Below are positions 6,895 through 15,511 of a DNA stretch of 43,372 nt, one piece after another. A program made the position numbers and the translations under genes. The DNA is from Acidobacteriota bacterium. Its GTDB lineage: Bacteria > Acidobacteriota > Vicinamibacteria > Vicinamibacterales > CAVVIG01. Within the stretch, counting starts at the first letter, position 1, and the number at the start of each line of letters is the position of its first letter. The DNA lies in NCBI GenBank assembly GCA_003222535.1, contig QHWJ01000199.1, positions 1 through 43,372 of the forward strand, in the 5' to 3' direction. The notes under the pieces were generated by a model. The model worked only from the letters and a program-made list of their open reading frames with translations, searched no databases and was not told the origin of the DNA.

Positions 6895-8121
6895 TTGAGT
6901 TCCCGCTTTCGCGTTGCACTGCTTGGCTTCGGTACCGTTGGTTCGGCAGTTGCGCGGCGCCTGGTCGAGACGACCGCCGCCGACGGCGGCGCCCTCCCGA
7001 AATTTCAACTCACGCACGTGTTCGACCGCCGCGCCGACGAGAAGCGCGACGCCTGGCACGCCGCCGGCCTGGCAGCCCGATGTGAAAGTCCGACTGCATT
7101 CGGGATCCCAGGCGCGGCAGCCACGCCGGGGGCTCCAGCCGGGGGCAGTCCCGGCCTCGGTGCGACGCCGGACTTTCACCACGGGCCGCTGACATGGACG
7201 ACGCGCATCGAGGATGTACTGCAGAGCGACGCCGACCTCGTCGTCGAGGCGATCGGGGGCGTGGAGCCGGCAGCCGACTGGATTCGCGCCGCGCTCGCCG
7301 CCGGCAAGTCCGTCGTCACCGCGAACAAGCAGGTGATGGCTCGCCACGGCTTCGCGCTGCTCACGCTGGCCGCGAGGCAGGGACGTCAGCTGCGGTTCGA
7401 AGCCGCGGTCGGCGGGGCGATGCCGATCGTGCGCGCCCTCGGCGAGGGCCTGGCGGGGGACCGGATCACGCGCGTCGTGGCCATCCTGAACGGCACGACG
7501 AACGCCGTTTTCTCGCGTATGGAGGCGACCGGCTGCTCGCTCGAGGAGGCGCTCGGTGACGCGCGGGCGCGCGGCTACGCGGAAGCGGATCCGTCGGCCG
7601 ACCTCGACGGGAGCGACGCGCGCGCCAAGCTGGCGATTCTCTGCGCGCTGGCGTTCGGCCTCCGGGTGGACCCGTCGCACATCGCGACGCGATCGTCGGC
7701 CTGGATTGCGGCGGACGACTTCGCGCGGGCGCGGGCCCGCGGCGGGACGGTTCGCCAGCTCGCGCACGCCGAGTACGACCGCGCCGCCTCGGTGCTGACC
7801 GCGTGGGTCGCGCCGGCCTTCGTCACCTGTCATTCGTTCTTCGGAAAGACAACGGGCGCGCAGAATGCGGCGCTGATCACCGGAGCGCACTCCGGCGAGA
7901 CCGGCATCTTCGGCGCGGGCGCAGGCGGCGGCGCGACCGCGGTCGCGGTCATGAGCGACATCGTCGCCATCGCGCGCGACCGCTCGGCGATTGTTCCCCC
8001 TCCCGTCCTGACTTCAGATTTCAGGGTTCAGATTGCAGATTTGAGCGCGGAGACTTCCGCGTTGAGCGTCGAGACTCCAGAGTTGCATGTTGAAACGTCC
8101 CGTTTGTTGGAGGCTGTGTGA
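6895..8121 (+). CDS. hom: Homoserine dehydrogenase (no ACT domain)
   Basis: NAD(P)H-dependent reduction of aspartate semialdehyde to homoserine, the branch point to threonine and methionine. Seen: Rossmann motif GFGTVGSAV near the N-terminus; TANKQVMARHG; the substrate region FEAAVGGAMPIVRAL; LNGTTNAVFSRM; and ADPSADLDGSDARAKLAIL with the catalytic Lys. The TTG start at 6895 is chosen because it follows the purine-rich GGGAGAGAG; the in-frame ATG at 6877 lies inside riboswitch P1. No regulatory ACT domain is present. Two oddities: about 33 residues inserted after DAWHAAGL (repeat at 7082-7179), and a repetitive ET/SALSVE tail of about 35 residues from a word repeat. Confidence 0.93.
   Translation: MSSRFRVALLGFGTVGSAVARRLVETTAADGGALPKFQLTHVFDRRADEKRDAWHAAGLAARCESPTAFGIPGAAATPGAPAGGSPGLGATPDFHHGPLTWTTRIEDVLQSDADLVVEAIGGVEPAADWIRAALAAGKSVVTANKQVMARHGFALLTLAARQGRQLRFEAAVGGAMPIVRALGEGLAGDRITRVVAILNGTTNAVFSRMEATGCSLEEALGDARARGYAEADPSADLDGSDARAKLAILCALAFGLRVDPSHIATRSSAWIAADDFARARARGGTVRQLAHAEYDRAASVLTAWVAPAFVTCHSFFGKTTGAQNAALITGAHSGETGIFGAGAGGGATAVAVMSDIVAIARDRSAIVPPPVLTSDFRVQIADLSAETSALSVETPELHVETSRLLEAV
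7082..7179. repeat. 98-bp cassette with 11-bp terminal inverted repeats, inserted in frame in hom
   Basis: GTGAAAGTCCG at 7082-7092 is the exact inverted complement of CGGACTTTCAC at 7169-7179. The interior is GC-rich, with GCCACGCCGGGGGCTCC and CCGGCCTCGG segments. It encodes a Gly/Ala/Pro-rich stretch between RDAWHAAGL and the conserved TRIEDVL region, where the family normally has a short loop. The reading frame is kept, so the enzyme probably tolerates it. Confidence 0.75.
8010..8097. repeat. Word-repeat tract forming the C-terminal tail of homoserine dehydrogenase
   Basis: TTCAGATT, TCAGGGTTCAGATTGCAGATTTG, then GAGCGCGGAGACTTCC, GCGTTGAGCGTCGAGACTCC and related words repeat through the last 30 codons of hom. 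The encoded tail (SAETSALSVETPELHVETS) has no counterpart in the enzyme family. The tract ends just before the overlapping thrC start. Confidence 0.6.
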
Positions 8122-9353
8122 GTGCGTTGACCGGACTTCAGTGTCATCTCTGCAAGGCGACGTTTCCGGCGGAAGCGATCTACGTCTGCGACCAATGTCT
8201 CGGTCCGCTCGAGCCCGCCTACGACTACGGCGCCATTCATCTCACGCGTGAAGAGGTCGAGAGGCGGCCGAAGAATCTCTGGCGCTATCGCGAGCTGCTG
8301 CCGATCGTCGGCCGTCCGCTGACCGGGTTCAATTCAGGGTTCACGCCGCTCGTGCGCTGCGATCGGCTGGCCGCCCGGCTCGGGGTCAGCGAGCTGTACA
8401 TCAAGGACGATTCGGTGAATCACCCGACGCTGTCGTACAAGGACAGGGTCGTCTCGGTCGCCGCCACACGCGCCGTCGAGCTCGGCTTCAGCGTGCTCGC
8501 GTGCGCGTCGACCGGCAATCTGGCCAACAGCGTCGCAGCGCACGCGGCGCGGCTCGGCATCGAGTGCTGCGTGTTCATTCCGGACAACCTCGAAGCCGGC
8601 AAGCTGCTCGGATCGGCCATCTTCAACCCGACGATCCTCGCGATCGCCGGCAACTACGACGACGTGAACCGGCTGTGCACGCAGGTCGGGGATCGCTACG
8701 GCTGGGGATTCGTGAACATCAACCTGCGGTCGTACTACGCCGAAGGCGCGAAGACCATGGGCTTCGAGATCGTCGAGCAGCTGGGCTGGCGGTATCCGAA
8801 GCATCTGGTGTCGCCAGTGGCCGGCGGCACGCTGCTTCCACGCCTCGTCAGGGGGCTCCGGGAGATGCGCGAAATCGGGCTCGTCGATGGCGACCTGCCG
8901 CGTGTCTACGCGGCACAGGCGGCTGGATGCGCGCCGGTCGTCCACGCGCTGCAGGCAGGACTCGAGCATCCCGAGCCGGTTCGGCCCGACACGATCGCGA
9001 AGTCCATCGCGATCGGTAATCCCGCCGACGGCTATCAGGTGATCGAGAGCGTGAAGGCGACCGGCGGTGCGGGAGCGGCGGTGACCGACGCCGGGATCGT
9101 CGACGCGATCAAGCTCCTGGCGGAAACCGAAGGCATCTTCACCGAGCCGGCTGGCGGCACGACGCTCGCCGCGACGATCGATCTCATCGCGCGCGGCGTC
9201 ATCGCGCGCGACGAATCGATCGTGGTCTGCGTCACCGGAAACGGCTACAAAACCGCGGAGGTGGTGGCCGATCGCCTGACCACGCCCGTCCGCCTGAGCC
9301 GGGCGTTCAAAGAGTTCGAGGCCTGGCACGCATCGAGGGAGGTGCTCGCGTGA
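8118..9353 (+). CDS. thrC: Threonine synthase
   Basis: PLP enzyme converting O-phosphohomoserine to threonine. The 411-residue protein opens with a zinc-ribbon-like segment (CHLCKATF...CDQCLGPLEP, residues 8-33) typical of bacterial threonine synthases. The PLP lysine is in HPTLSYKDRVV (about residue 107), followed by the phosphate-binding CASTGNLANSVAAHAARLG. The C-terminal IAIGNPADGYQ and TEPAGGTTLAA segments also fit. GTG 8118 overlaps the hom stop by 4 bp (GTGA), so the two are translationally coupled and share the SAM riboswitch. The kinase thrB is not in the window. Confidence 0.95.
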   Translation: MSALTGLQCHLCKATFPAEAIYVCDQCLGPLEPAYDYGAIHLTREEVERRPKNLWRYRELLPIVGRPLTGFNSGFTPLVRCDRLAARLGVSELYIKDDSVNHPTLSYKDRVVSVAATRAVELGFSVLACASTGNLANSVAAHAARLGIECCVFIPDNLEAGKLLGSAIFNPTILAIAGNYDDVNRLCTQVGDRYGWGFVNINLRSYYAEGAKTMGFEIVEQLGWRYPKHLVSPVAGGTLLPRLVRGLREMREIGLVDGDLPRVYAAQAAGCAPVVHALQAGLEHPEPVRPDTIAKSIAIGNPADGYQVIESVKATGGAGAAVTDAGIVDAIKLLAETEGIFTEPAGGTTLAATIDLIARGVIARDESIVVCVTGNGYKTAEVVADRLTTPVRLSRAFKEFEAWHASREVLA

Positions 9354-9364
9354 GCTGTGGCATC

Positions 9365-9449
9365 GCTCGTCCTGAGCCTGTCGAAGGACGAGGCGCCGAG
9401 ATCGCCGTGGTTTCGACAAGCCCGTGAGCGAGACGCTCATCCTTCGACG
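9365..9449. repeat. Dispersed palindromic repeat (GCTCGTCCTGAGCC family) between thrC and degQ
   Basis: Bases 9365-9392 form a 28-bp quasi-palindrome, and their exact reverse complement occurs inside uvrC at 16815-16842. A second unit (about 9409-9435, CGTGGTTTCGACAAGC...) resembles the partner unit also found in uvrC. The element fills the gap between the convergent thrC and degQ genes and could serve as a bidirectional hairpin. Confidence 0.85.
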
Positions 9450-9454
9450 GCCGA

Positions 9455-10642
<1,188 letters not shown>

Positions 10643-10645
10643 TGA

Positions 10646-11068
10646 TCACGTGACGTCGACCCGCCGCGTGCCGCGGTCGGTCGACTTCGGGATGGTCACG
10701 GTGAGGACGCCGTCCTTCAGGTCGGCGGTGACGCCGCCGACGTCTATCGGCTCGGGCAGCGAGAAGGCGCGCGAGAACTGCCCGTGGCCGCGCTCGACGC
10801 GATGGTACTGCTCGCAGGGGATGTCGCGGTCGGGGCCTGCGAGGCGGGCCCCGCGGATGACAATCCGGCTGTCTTCCGCGTGGATTTCGATTTGATCGCG
10901 CGCGAGGCCGGGCAGCTCCGCGGTCAGGACGTAGTCGTCGGCGGTCTCGTAGAGATCGACGGGCGGCGTCCAGCCGGGTGCGTCGGTGCCAACCAGGTGC
11001 CCGATCTGTTCGTGGAGCGCAAGGAGGTCGCGAAGCGGATCCCAACGCGTGAACGCCACGTTTCTCAT
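10646..11068 (-). CDS. Hsp20-family small heat-shock protein
   Basis: ATP-independent holdase that keeps unfolding proteins soluble. The alpha-crystallin domain spans about residues 35-130 (PPVDLYETADDYVLTAELPG ... ADLKDGVLTVTIPK). The annotated ATG (11066-11068) gives 140 residues. However, a TACGAT -10-like box on the minus strand overlaps this ATG (11067-11072), and the predicted transcript would start at the GTG at 11057-11059. That would give a leaderless mRNA and a protein beginning VAFTRWDPLRDL, which matches the usual Hsp20 start better. The true start may therefore be 9 nt downstream. It forms an operon with degQ. Confidence 0.9.
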   Translation of the reverse strand: MRNVAFTRWDPLRDLLALHEQIGHLVGTDAPGWTPPVDLYETADDYVLTAELPGLARDQIEIHAEDSRIVIRGARLAGPDRDIPCEQYHRVERGHGQFSRAFSLPEPIDVGGVTADLKDGVLTVTIPKSTDRGTRRVDVT

Positions 11069-11109
11069 CGTAGCACGGTTGGCTGGGCTCAGACCATATG
11101 TGCTACGAT
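11067..11109. promoter_or_regulatory. 10-bp perfect inverted repeat in the hsp20/efp divergent promoter
   Basis: ATCGTAGCAC (11067-11076) and GTGCTACGAT (11100-11109) are exact inverted complements separated by 23 bp. Each arm read outward is TGcTACGAT, an extended -10 element: one faces efp (ATG 11134) and the other faces hsp20. The symmetry could be two mirrored promoters or an operator coupling them. A weak -35 for efp may be TTGGCT (11079-11084). Confidence 0.65.
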
Positions 11110-11133
11110 TGCAAGGATATACAGCCACAGAAC

Positions 11134-11697
11134 ATGTCATTCATACAAGCCACGCGCCTCCGTAGAGGAATGCTCATCAAGGTCGGGAACGACCTGTTCC
11201 GCATCCTCGAGCTGCACCATCTGACGCCCGGCAACAAGCGCGCGCATATCCAGGTGCGGATGCGTAACATCCGCAGCACGATGCTGGCGGACCACAAGTT
11301 CCGCGCCGAGCAAGACGTGGAGCGCGCGACGCTCGACGAGCGCGAAATGCAGTATCTCTACAGCGACGGCGACCACTACTACTTCATGGACACGTCGACG
11401 TTCGAGCAGATCCACATCACGAGCGAAGCGCTCGGCGACTCGAAGAACTACCTGATTCCCGAGGCGACCATCCGCGTCGAGTTCTACGACGTCGAGCCGG
11501 TCGGCATCGAGCTGCCGCCGACTGTCGATCTGCTGGTGAAGGAAACCGTGCCCGGCATCAACCGCGCGACCGCCAGCGCCCAGGTGAAGCCGGCGACGCT
11601 CGAAACCGGCCTCGTCATCCAGGTCCCGCCCTTCGTCAACGAAGGCGACACAGTCCGCGTCAACACCGAAACCGGCGAGTACCAATCGCGAGTCTAG
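11134..11697 (+). CDS. efp: Elongation factor P, variant tip loop
   Basis: Binds between the ribosomal P and E sites and relieves stalling at polyproline. The 187-residue protein has the three beta-barrel domains of EF-P: KOW-like N domain (residues 1-65), OB domain (about 67-125, with [18 protein letters not shown]) and C-terminal OB domain ending [15 protein letters not shown]. The conserved tip reads LTPGNKRAH, so the residue right after PG, usually the modified Lys or Arg, is Asn, with Lys next. The ATG at 11134 is chosen because the protein then begins [13 protein letters not shown] as in the family; the longer frame reads through the promoter. Confidence 0.95.
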   Translation: MSFIQATRLRRGMLIKVGNDLFRILELHHLTPGNKRAHIQVRMRNIRSTMLADHKFRAEQDVERATLDEREMQYLYSDGDHYYFMDTSTFEQIHITSEALGDSKNYLIPEATIRVEFYDVEPVGIELPPTVDLLVKETVPGINRATASAQVKPATLETGLVIQVPPFVNEGDTVRVNTETGEYQSRV

Positions 11698-11707
11698 GTT
11701 TGAGTCC

Positions 11708-12298
11708 ATGGACGTCGTCCCGAAGGCACCGCTTCACGGCTGGATCGAGGTCATTACAGGCAGCATGTTCAGCGGGAAGAGCGAGGAGCTCATTCGCCGT
11801 CTGAGACGGGCGCAGATTGCCCGCCAGAAGGTCCAGATCTTCAAGCCGCTCATCGACAACCGCTTCAGCGAAGACCACATCGTCTCGCACAGCGACATGC
11901 GGATCGGGTCCGAGACCGTCAAGAGCTCGGAGGAGCTGGTGCAGCAGGTTCACACGGACACCGAGGTCGTCGGGATCGACGAAGGGCAGTTCTTCGATCC
12001 GGATCTGCCGGCGGCCTGCAACACGCTCGCGGACCGCGGCAAGCGCGTCATCGTCGCCGGCCTCGACCAGGACTATCTGGGTCGGCCGTTCGAGCCGATG
12101 CCCCAACTGCTGGCGATTGCCGAATACATCACGAAGACGCTCGCGATCTGCGTGGTGTGCGGCGACCCGGCGAACCATACGCAGCGGCTCGTCGTCAGCA
12201 GCGATCGGGTGCTGGTCGGCGCCACGGGAGTGTACGAGGCGCGCTGCCGCCATTGCTTCGACCCGCATCTTTCCGGGCTAAGAATGGCTGAAGGCTGA
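11708..12298 (+). CDS. tdk: Thymidine kinase (type II)
   Basis: Phosphorylates thymidine with ATP in the salvage pathway. The 196-residue protein has the P-loop [17 protein letters not shown] (residues 18-34), the Walker-B-like IDEGQFFD with catalytic Glu, the lasso region around ATGVYEARC and the zinc ligands CVVC and CRHC. It lies 10 nt after efp and is probably co-transcribed. Its last codons (GLRMAEG) lie in the left arm of the AGCCCTTAGC hairpin, so the stop codon is within the repeat element. Confidence 0.95.
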   Translation: MDVVPKAPLHGWIEVITGSMFSGKSEELIRRLRRAQIARQKVQIFKPLIDNRFSEDHIVSHSDMRIGSETVKSSEELVQQVHTDTEVVGIDEGQFFDPDLPAACNTLADRGKRVIVAGLDQDYLGRPFEPMPQLLAIAEYITKTLAICVVCGDPANHTQRLVVSSDRVLVGATGVYEARCRHCFDPHLSGLRMAEG

Positions 12299-12317
12299 TA
12301 GCCCTTAGCCCTTAGCT
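12274..12317. repeat. Word-repeat hairpin (GGCTAAG / CTTAGCC) at the tdk end
   Basis: GGGCTAAGAATGGCTGAAGGCT on the left faces AGCCCTTAGCCCTTAGC on the right, with the tdk TGA at the centre. GGGCTAAG and CTTAGCCC pair perfectly and TTTGCC follows. It could terminate the efp-tdk transcript. It has the same design as the other word-repeat elements but a different word. Confidence 0.7.
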
Positions 12318-12343
12318 TTGCCATGACGCGTTAGAATTCGGCC

Positions 12344-12892
12344 GTGAACGTCCTCACCGGCAGTCTGCTCCTCCTCGGCTTCGGGTTCCTGGTGGCGAAC
12401 GTCAAGCTCGCCGCCGACTACATCCGGTTCCGGAGGCTCCGCCGCGGCGCGCTGTTGATCTGGAGGACGCCGAAACCGCCGTACTACACCTTCGGACTGG
12501 GTCTCGGCGTGACGCTCGGTCTGCTCGTGTTCGCCAAGCTGTTCCTTCTGCACCGGCAGGCGTTCGGCGAATCGATGATGTTCCTGTATTACACGTACTT
12601 TTTTCCGATGAGCCTGACGATCGGCCGCGGCTTCTACGAGGACGGCATCTGGGCCGAGACGACCTTCATCCCGTACCACGAGGTGGGGGGCATCAGCTGG
12701 CGGGAAGGCGAGCGCCAGGTAACGCTCGTCGTCATCTCACGGTTGCGCAACCTTGCACGCCGACTCATCGTGCCGGGGGACAAGTACGGAGCCGCGCGGC
12801 GGCTGCTCCGGGACAAGATTGGCGAGCACGTCATTCATTTCACTGGCACGGGGCTGGACCTCGGCGGGCACGACGAGCGGGACGAAGTTTAG
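12344..12892 (+). CDS. Membrane protein of unknown function with C-terminal cytoplasmic domain
   Basis: Hypothetical protein, 182 residues, GTG start. Hydrophobic segments at about residues 3-22, 46-66 and 78-95 predict three membrane helices. The remaining C-terminal part is soluble and contains RGFYEDGIW...FIPYHEVGGISW, a pattern resembling small PH-like membrane-associated domains such as DUF5673. The start is the first candidate after the tdk hairpin, since the ATG at 12323 reaches a stop within three codons. Nothing in the neighbourhood points to a function. Confidence 0.75.
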   Translation: MNVLTGSLLLLGFGFLVANVKLAADYIRFRRLRRGALLIWRTPKPPYYTFGLGLGVTLGLLVFAKLFLLHRQAFGESMMFLYYTYFFPMSLTIGRGFYEDGIWAETTFIPYHEVGGISWREGERQVTLVVISRLRNLARRLIVPGDKYGAARRLLRDKIGEHVIHFTGTGLDLGGHDERDEV

Positions 12893-12962
12893 AGGTGCGA
12901 GGTGCCGGAGTGCGAGATGCACGCTCGTGGCAGGCCTTTCAGAACCGTCCAGGTTGAGAGCG

Positions 12963-13071
12963 TGTGAAGAAATCACGTACAACGCAGAAACCGCTGAACC
13001 CGCAGAGAAAAATGCTTAGTGTTTTGCTGCGTGTTCTGCGAGTTCTGCGTTCAACGTCGTATTTCTTCACA
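12963..13071. repeat. Word-repeat hairpin (ACGCAGAA / TTCTGCGT) upstream of ku
   Basis: Perfect 11-bp terminal inverted repeats, TGTGAAGAAAT (12963-12973) and ATTTCTTCACA (13061-13071), enclose arms built from ACGCAGAA/CCGCAGAGAA and TGCGTGTTCTGCGAGTTCTGCG. The sequence 12893-12962 before it (GAGGTGCGAGGTGCCGGAGTGCGAG) is also repetitive. The gap between the preceding gene and ku holds no other recognisable feature. Confidence 0.8.
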
Positions 13072-13098
13072 GGCTCTTGAGCCGATAAGAGATACGCC

Positions 13099-13941
13099 AT
13101 GGCAGCACGACCAACCTGGAAAGGCTTCCTGAAAATCAGCCTGGTGAACATCCCGATCAGGGTGTTCCCGGCGACCGAATCGAGCGGCTCGATCTCCTTC
13201 AATCAGCTTCACGGAGAGTGTCAGACGCGCATCCATCAGAAGCGCTGGTGCCCGCACTGCGACCGCGAGGTGCCGAGCTCCGAGATCGTCAAAGGGTACG
13301 AGTTCGAGAAGGGCCGCTATGTGATCATGTCGGAGGAGGACCTCGACAAGGTCCGTCCGGAGTCGACGCGCGTCATCGACCTCGTGCAGTTCGCGGACGC
13401 GTCGTCCATCGACCCGATGTACGTGGACCGCACGTACTACCTCGCGCCGGACGGCGGCATGGCCGCCGACGCGTTCGCGGTCATGCGCGACGGCATGCAG
13501 GGAAAGGTCGGGATCGGCAAGCTCGCGCTCTACGGACGTGAGTACCTCGTCGCCGTGCGCCCGTACCAGCGCGGCATCGTCATGCACACGCTGCATCACG
13601 CGGCGGAAATCCGCGGCATCGGGGCCGTGGAAGAGCTGAGCTCGCTGCCGGCAACGGTGAAACCCGAAGAGATCAAGCTTGCCAGACAGGTCATCTCGAC
13701 CTTCGAGCAGCCGCTGAATCTGTCGGACTACAAGGACGAGTATCGCGAAGGACTCCAGCGGATCATCGACGCGAAGATCGCCGGCGAAGAGGTGGTCGCC
13801 GCCACGGCGAAGGCGGCGCCGAGAGTGGTCAACCTGATGGACGCCCTGAAGAGGAGCCTGGATGCAGTCAGCGCGACAAAGAAGCGGCCCGCGAAAGCCA
13901 CGACGGAAAGACAGACCTCTGCGAAACGCAAGCGGGCCTAA
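13099..13941 (+). CDS. ku: Ku DNA end-binding protein (bacterial NHEJ)
   Basis: Homodimeric ring protein that threads onto double-strand breaks and recruits ligase LigD. The 280-residue protein starts MAARPTWKGFLKISLVNIPI, as bacterial Ku does, with the core barrel to about residue 250, including RWCPHCDREV, GKLALYGREYLVAVRPY and LARQVISTFEQPLNLSDYKDEY. The C-terminal 30 residues are Lys/Arg-rich (KKRPAKATTERQTSAKRKRA), the usual basic DNA-binding tail. No ligD is present here. Word repeats flank it on both sides. Confidence 0.96.
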   Translation: MAARPTWKGFLKISLVNIPIRVFPATESSGSISFNQLHGECQTRIHQKRWCPHCDREVPSSEIVKGYEFEKGRYVIMSEEDLDKVRPESTRVIDLVQFADASSIDPMYVDRTYYLAPDGGMAADAFAVMRDGMQGKVGIGKLALYGREYLVAVRPYQRGIVMHTLHHAAEIRGIGAVEELSSLPATVKPEEIKLARQVISTFEQPLNLSDYKDEYREGLQRIIDAKIAGEEVVAATAKAAPRVVNLMDALKRSLDAVSATKKRPAKATTERQTSAKRKRA

Positions 13942-13970
13942 TTGGGAATTTGGAATTTGGAATTTGGAAT
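13941..13970. repeat. Left GGAATTT word array flanking the four-helix-bundle gene
   Basis: Four tandem copies of a GGAATTT word directly follow the ku stop. Their reverse complement forms the array at 14544-14577, so the four-helix-bundle gene between them is bracketed by inverted arrays about 570 bp apart. Confidence 0.8.
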
Positions 13971-14066
13971 GCGTACGCACTTTCCGCGTACGCGGTACCT
14001 CCCATCGCTGAAAGCTAGAAAAACATCCAGTCTGATCTGGCACTCTCCATGCTCGTTCTGCCGGGC

Positions 14067-14567
14067 ATGGAAGACGAGAAAGACGGTCCACCTGAAAGAC
14101 CAGCAGCGTTCGAAGATGGGCAGGACATCCGGGACCGCGCATTCGAGTTTGCGTGTCGCGTCGTGAAGTTCTGTCAGCAACTGTCCAACGGCGGCGGTGT
14201 CGGCCGGTTGATGGTGCCGCAGCTTCTCGACTGCAGCCTGTCATTCGCCACGATGCTGGAAGAGGCGCGTAGTGCCGAAAGCGACGCCGACTTCATCTCG
14301 AAGTGCTGCATTTCGCTGAAGGAGTGCCGCGAATCGTGGACGCGTTTACGCGTGTGCAACCGATGCATGATCGGCCCGTCACAAGAAGCGAGCGAGCTTG
14401 TTCAGGAAGGGAATGAGCTGATTGCGATCGTCACGACGATTATCAAGAACAAGCGGAAGAACGTGGCGGCGAAGCCGGCGGCGAAGAAGGCGGAGCGACT
14501 TGTGCGACGGGCAAAAAGCGCCAGGCCGCCGAAGCGCGAGTACGAATTCCAAATTCCAAATTCCTAA
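14067..14567 (+). CDS. Four-helix-bundle protein (23S rRNA intervening-sequence protein family)
   Basis: The 166 residues match the four-helix-bundle/S23 family found in 23S rRNA intervening sequences and elsewhere: IRDRAFEFACRVVKFCQQL, GVGRLMVPQLLDCSLSFATMLEEARSAES, DFISKCCISLKECRESWTRLR, and a last helix ASELVQEGNELIAIVTTIIKN. An alternative ATG lies at 14049. The tail is basic (NVAAKPAAKKAERLVRRAKSA) and ends EFQIPNS, encoded by the right word array. The biological role of the family is unknown; related folds include the Avd protein of diversity-generating retroelements, but no reverse transcriptase is present. A broken second family member lies at 37627. Confidence 0.8.
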   Translation: MEDEKDGPPERPAAFEDGQDIRDRAFEFACRVVKFCQQLSNGGGVGRLMVPQLLDCSLSFATMLEEARSAESDADFISKCCISLKECRESWTRLRVCNRCMIGPSQEASELVQEGNELIAIVTTIIKNKRKNVAAKPAAKKAERLVRRAKSARPPKREYEFQIPNS

Positions 14568-14577
14568 TTCTTAATTC
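14544..14577. repeat. Right AAATTCC word array flanking the four-helix-bundle gene
   Basis: Tandem AAATTCC / TAATTCT words, the inverted complement of the array at 13941-13970. It contains the stop codons of both convergent genes, which overlap by 4 bp (14564-14567). Confidence 0.8.
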
Positions 14578-15430
14578 TCGAGGCCACCCATGCCACCAGA
14601 CCTTCATCGTGGGCCATGGGATCGCCCAGCCAGTCGGGCGGCACGAGCCACACGAACGCGAGAATCGCGATCACCCAGATGTCGTAGGGTAGCGTCGCGC
14701 GCTCGTCGGTCCAGAAGAACGCCCGGTTGAAGATCCCTTTCACGCCCTCTTTCGACGGGATCGGCAGACCGTTGAGCGCCAGATACGTGTAGTAGATCCG
14801 GTTGGCCACCGCGAGGATCGACAGGACGAGGACCACCCACAGCACGCCCGCCATCCGATTCGTGATCGCGCCAATCATGAACAGGACGATGCGCTCGGGG
14901 CGCTCCATGAAGCCGACCTTGCACTTCCGGACCAGCGACTCGGCGCGCGCCCGCGCATAGCTCGTCATGATCGAGAAGATCAGCGTCAGCGCGGCGATCA
15001 TCACATAGTCGCTCCGCCCGACTTTCGAGTAGAGGAAGATCAGGCCGGTCAGCAGCGCCAGGTCGGAAAACCGGTCGAGCGTCGAGTCCCAGAACGCGCC
15101 GAACTCGGATTGCAGCTGCAGCAGGTGGGCGACCTTGCCGTCGATGAAATCGAAGATGTTTGCGACGAGCATGATGACAAACGCCAGCTTGAACCGCCCG
15201 AAGGCGAGCGCCCACGCCGCCGCGACGTTCACGAGCACGCCGATGAGCGTGAGGGTGTTGGGGTGAATCCGGAGCGCGACGCACAGGTCGATGATGGCCC
15301 GCAGCGGGAACATGCAGATCGCGCCGACCAGGCCCGTGAAGGTCGTCGGACGGCGGCGTCGCGGCGGGGCCGGCCGGACCGTGTTCAGGTCGTGGCCGGT
15401 GATCTTGTCGGTGACGGAAGTAACAGGCAC
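14564..15430 (-). CDS. CDP-alcohol phosphatidyltransferase (phosphatidylinositol-phosphate synthase-like)
   Basis: Integral membrane enzyme joining a CDP-diacylglycerol or similar lipid to an alcohol. The 288 residues include the family signature at about 96-125: DFIDGKVAH...GAFWDSTLDRFSD, so the metal-binding Asp residues are present, but the usual AR after DG-x-x is AH. Several hydrophobic helices follow. SYARARAESLVRKCKVGF and ERPERIVLF resemble phosphatidylinositol phosphate synthases more than PgsA. The GTG start at 15430 is the longest consistent start. The alcohol substrate cannot be decided from sequence. Confidence 0.88.
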   Translation of the reverse strand: MPVTSVTDKITGHDLNTVRPAPPRRRRPTTFTGLVGAICMFPLRAIIDLCVALRIHPNTLTLIGVLVNVAAAWALAFGRFKLAFVIMLVANIFDFIDGKVAHLLQLQSEFGAFWDSTLDRFSDLALLTGLIFLYSKVGRSDYVMIAALTLIFSIMTSYARARAESLVRKCKVGFMERPERIVLFMIGAITNRMAGVLWVVLVLSILAVANRIYYTYLALNGLPIPSKEGVKGIFNRAFFWTDERATLPYDIWVIAILAFVWLVPPDWLGDPMAHDEGLVAWVASRIKN

Positions 15431-15511
15431 TATTGTCTGATGTTCTGTCTGACGTTCGTGTGACGTATCATGGAGGGTTCAGCCACCGGCGAAAACGCGA
15501 CATAGTAGCGT

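Noticed and set aside
13941-14577. Diversity-generating retroelement, because a four-helix-bundle (Avd-like) gene is present
   Set aside because: No reverse transcriptase, no template/variable repeat pair and no target gene were seen. The protein fits the 23S intervening-sequence family better.
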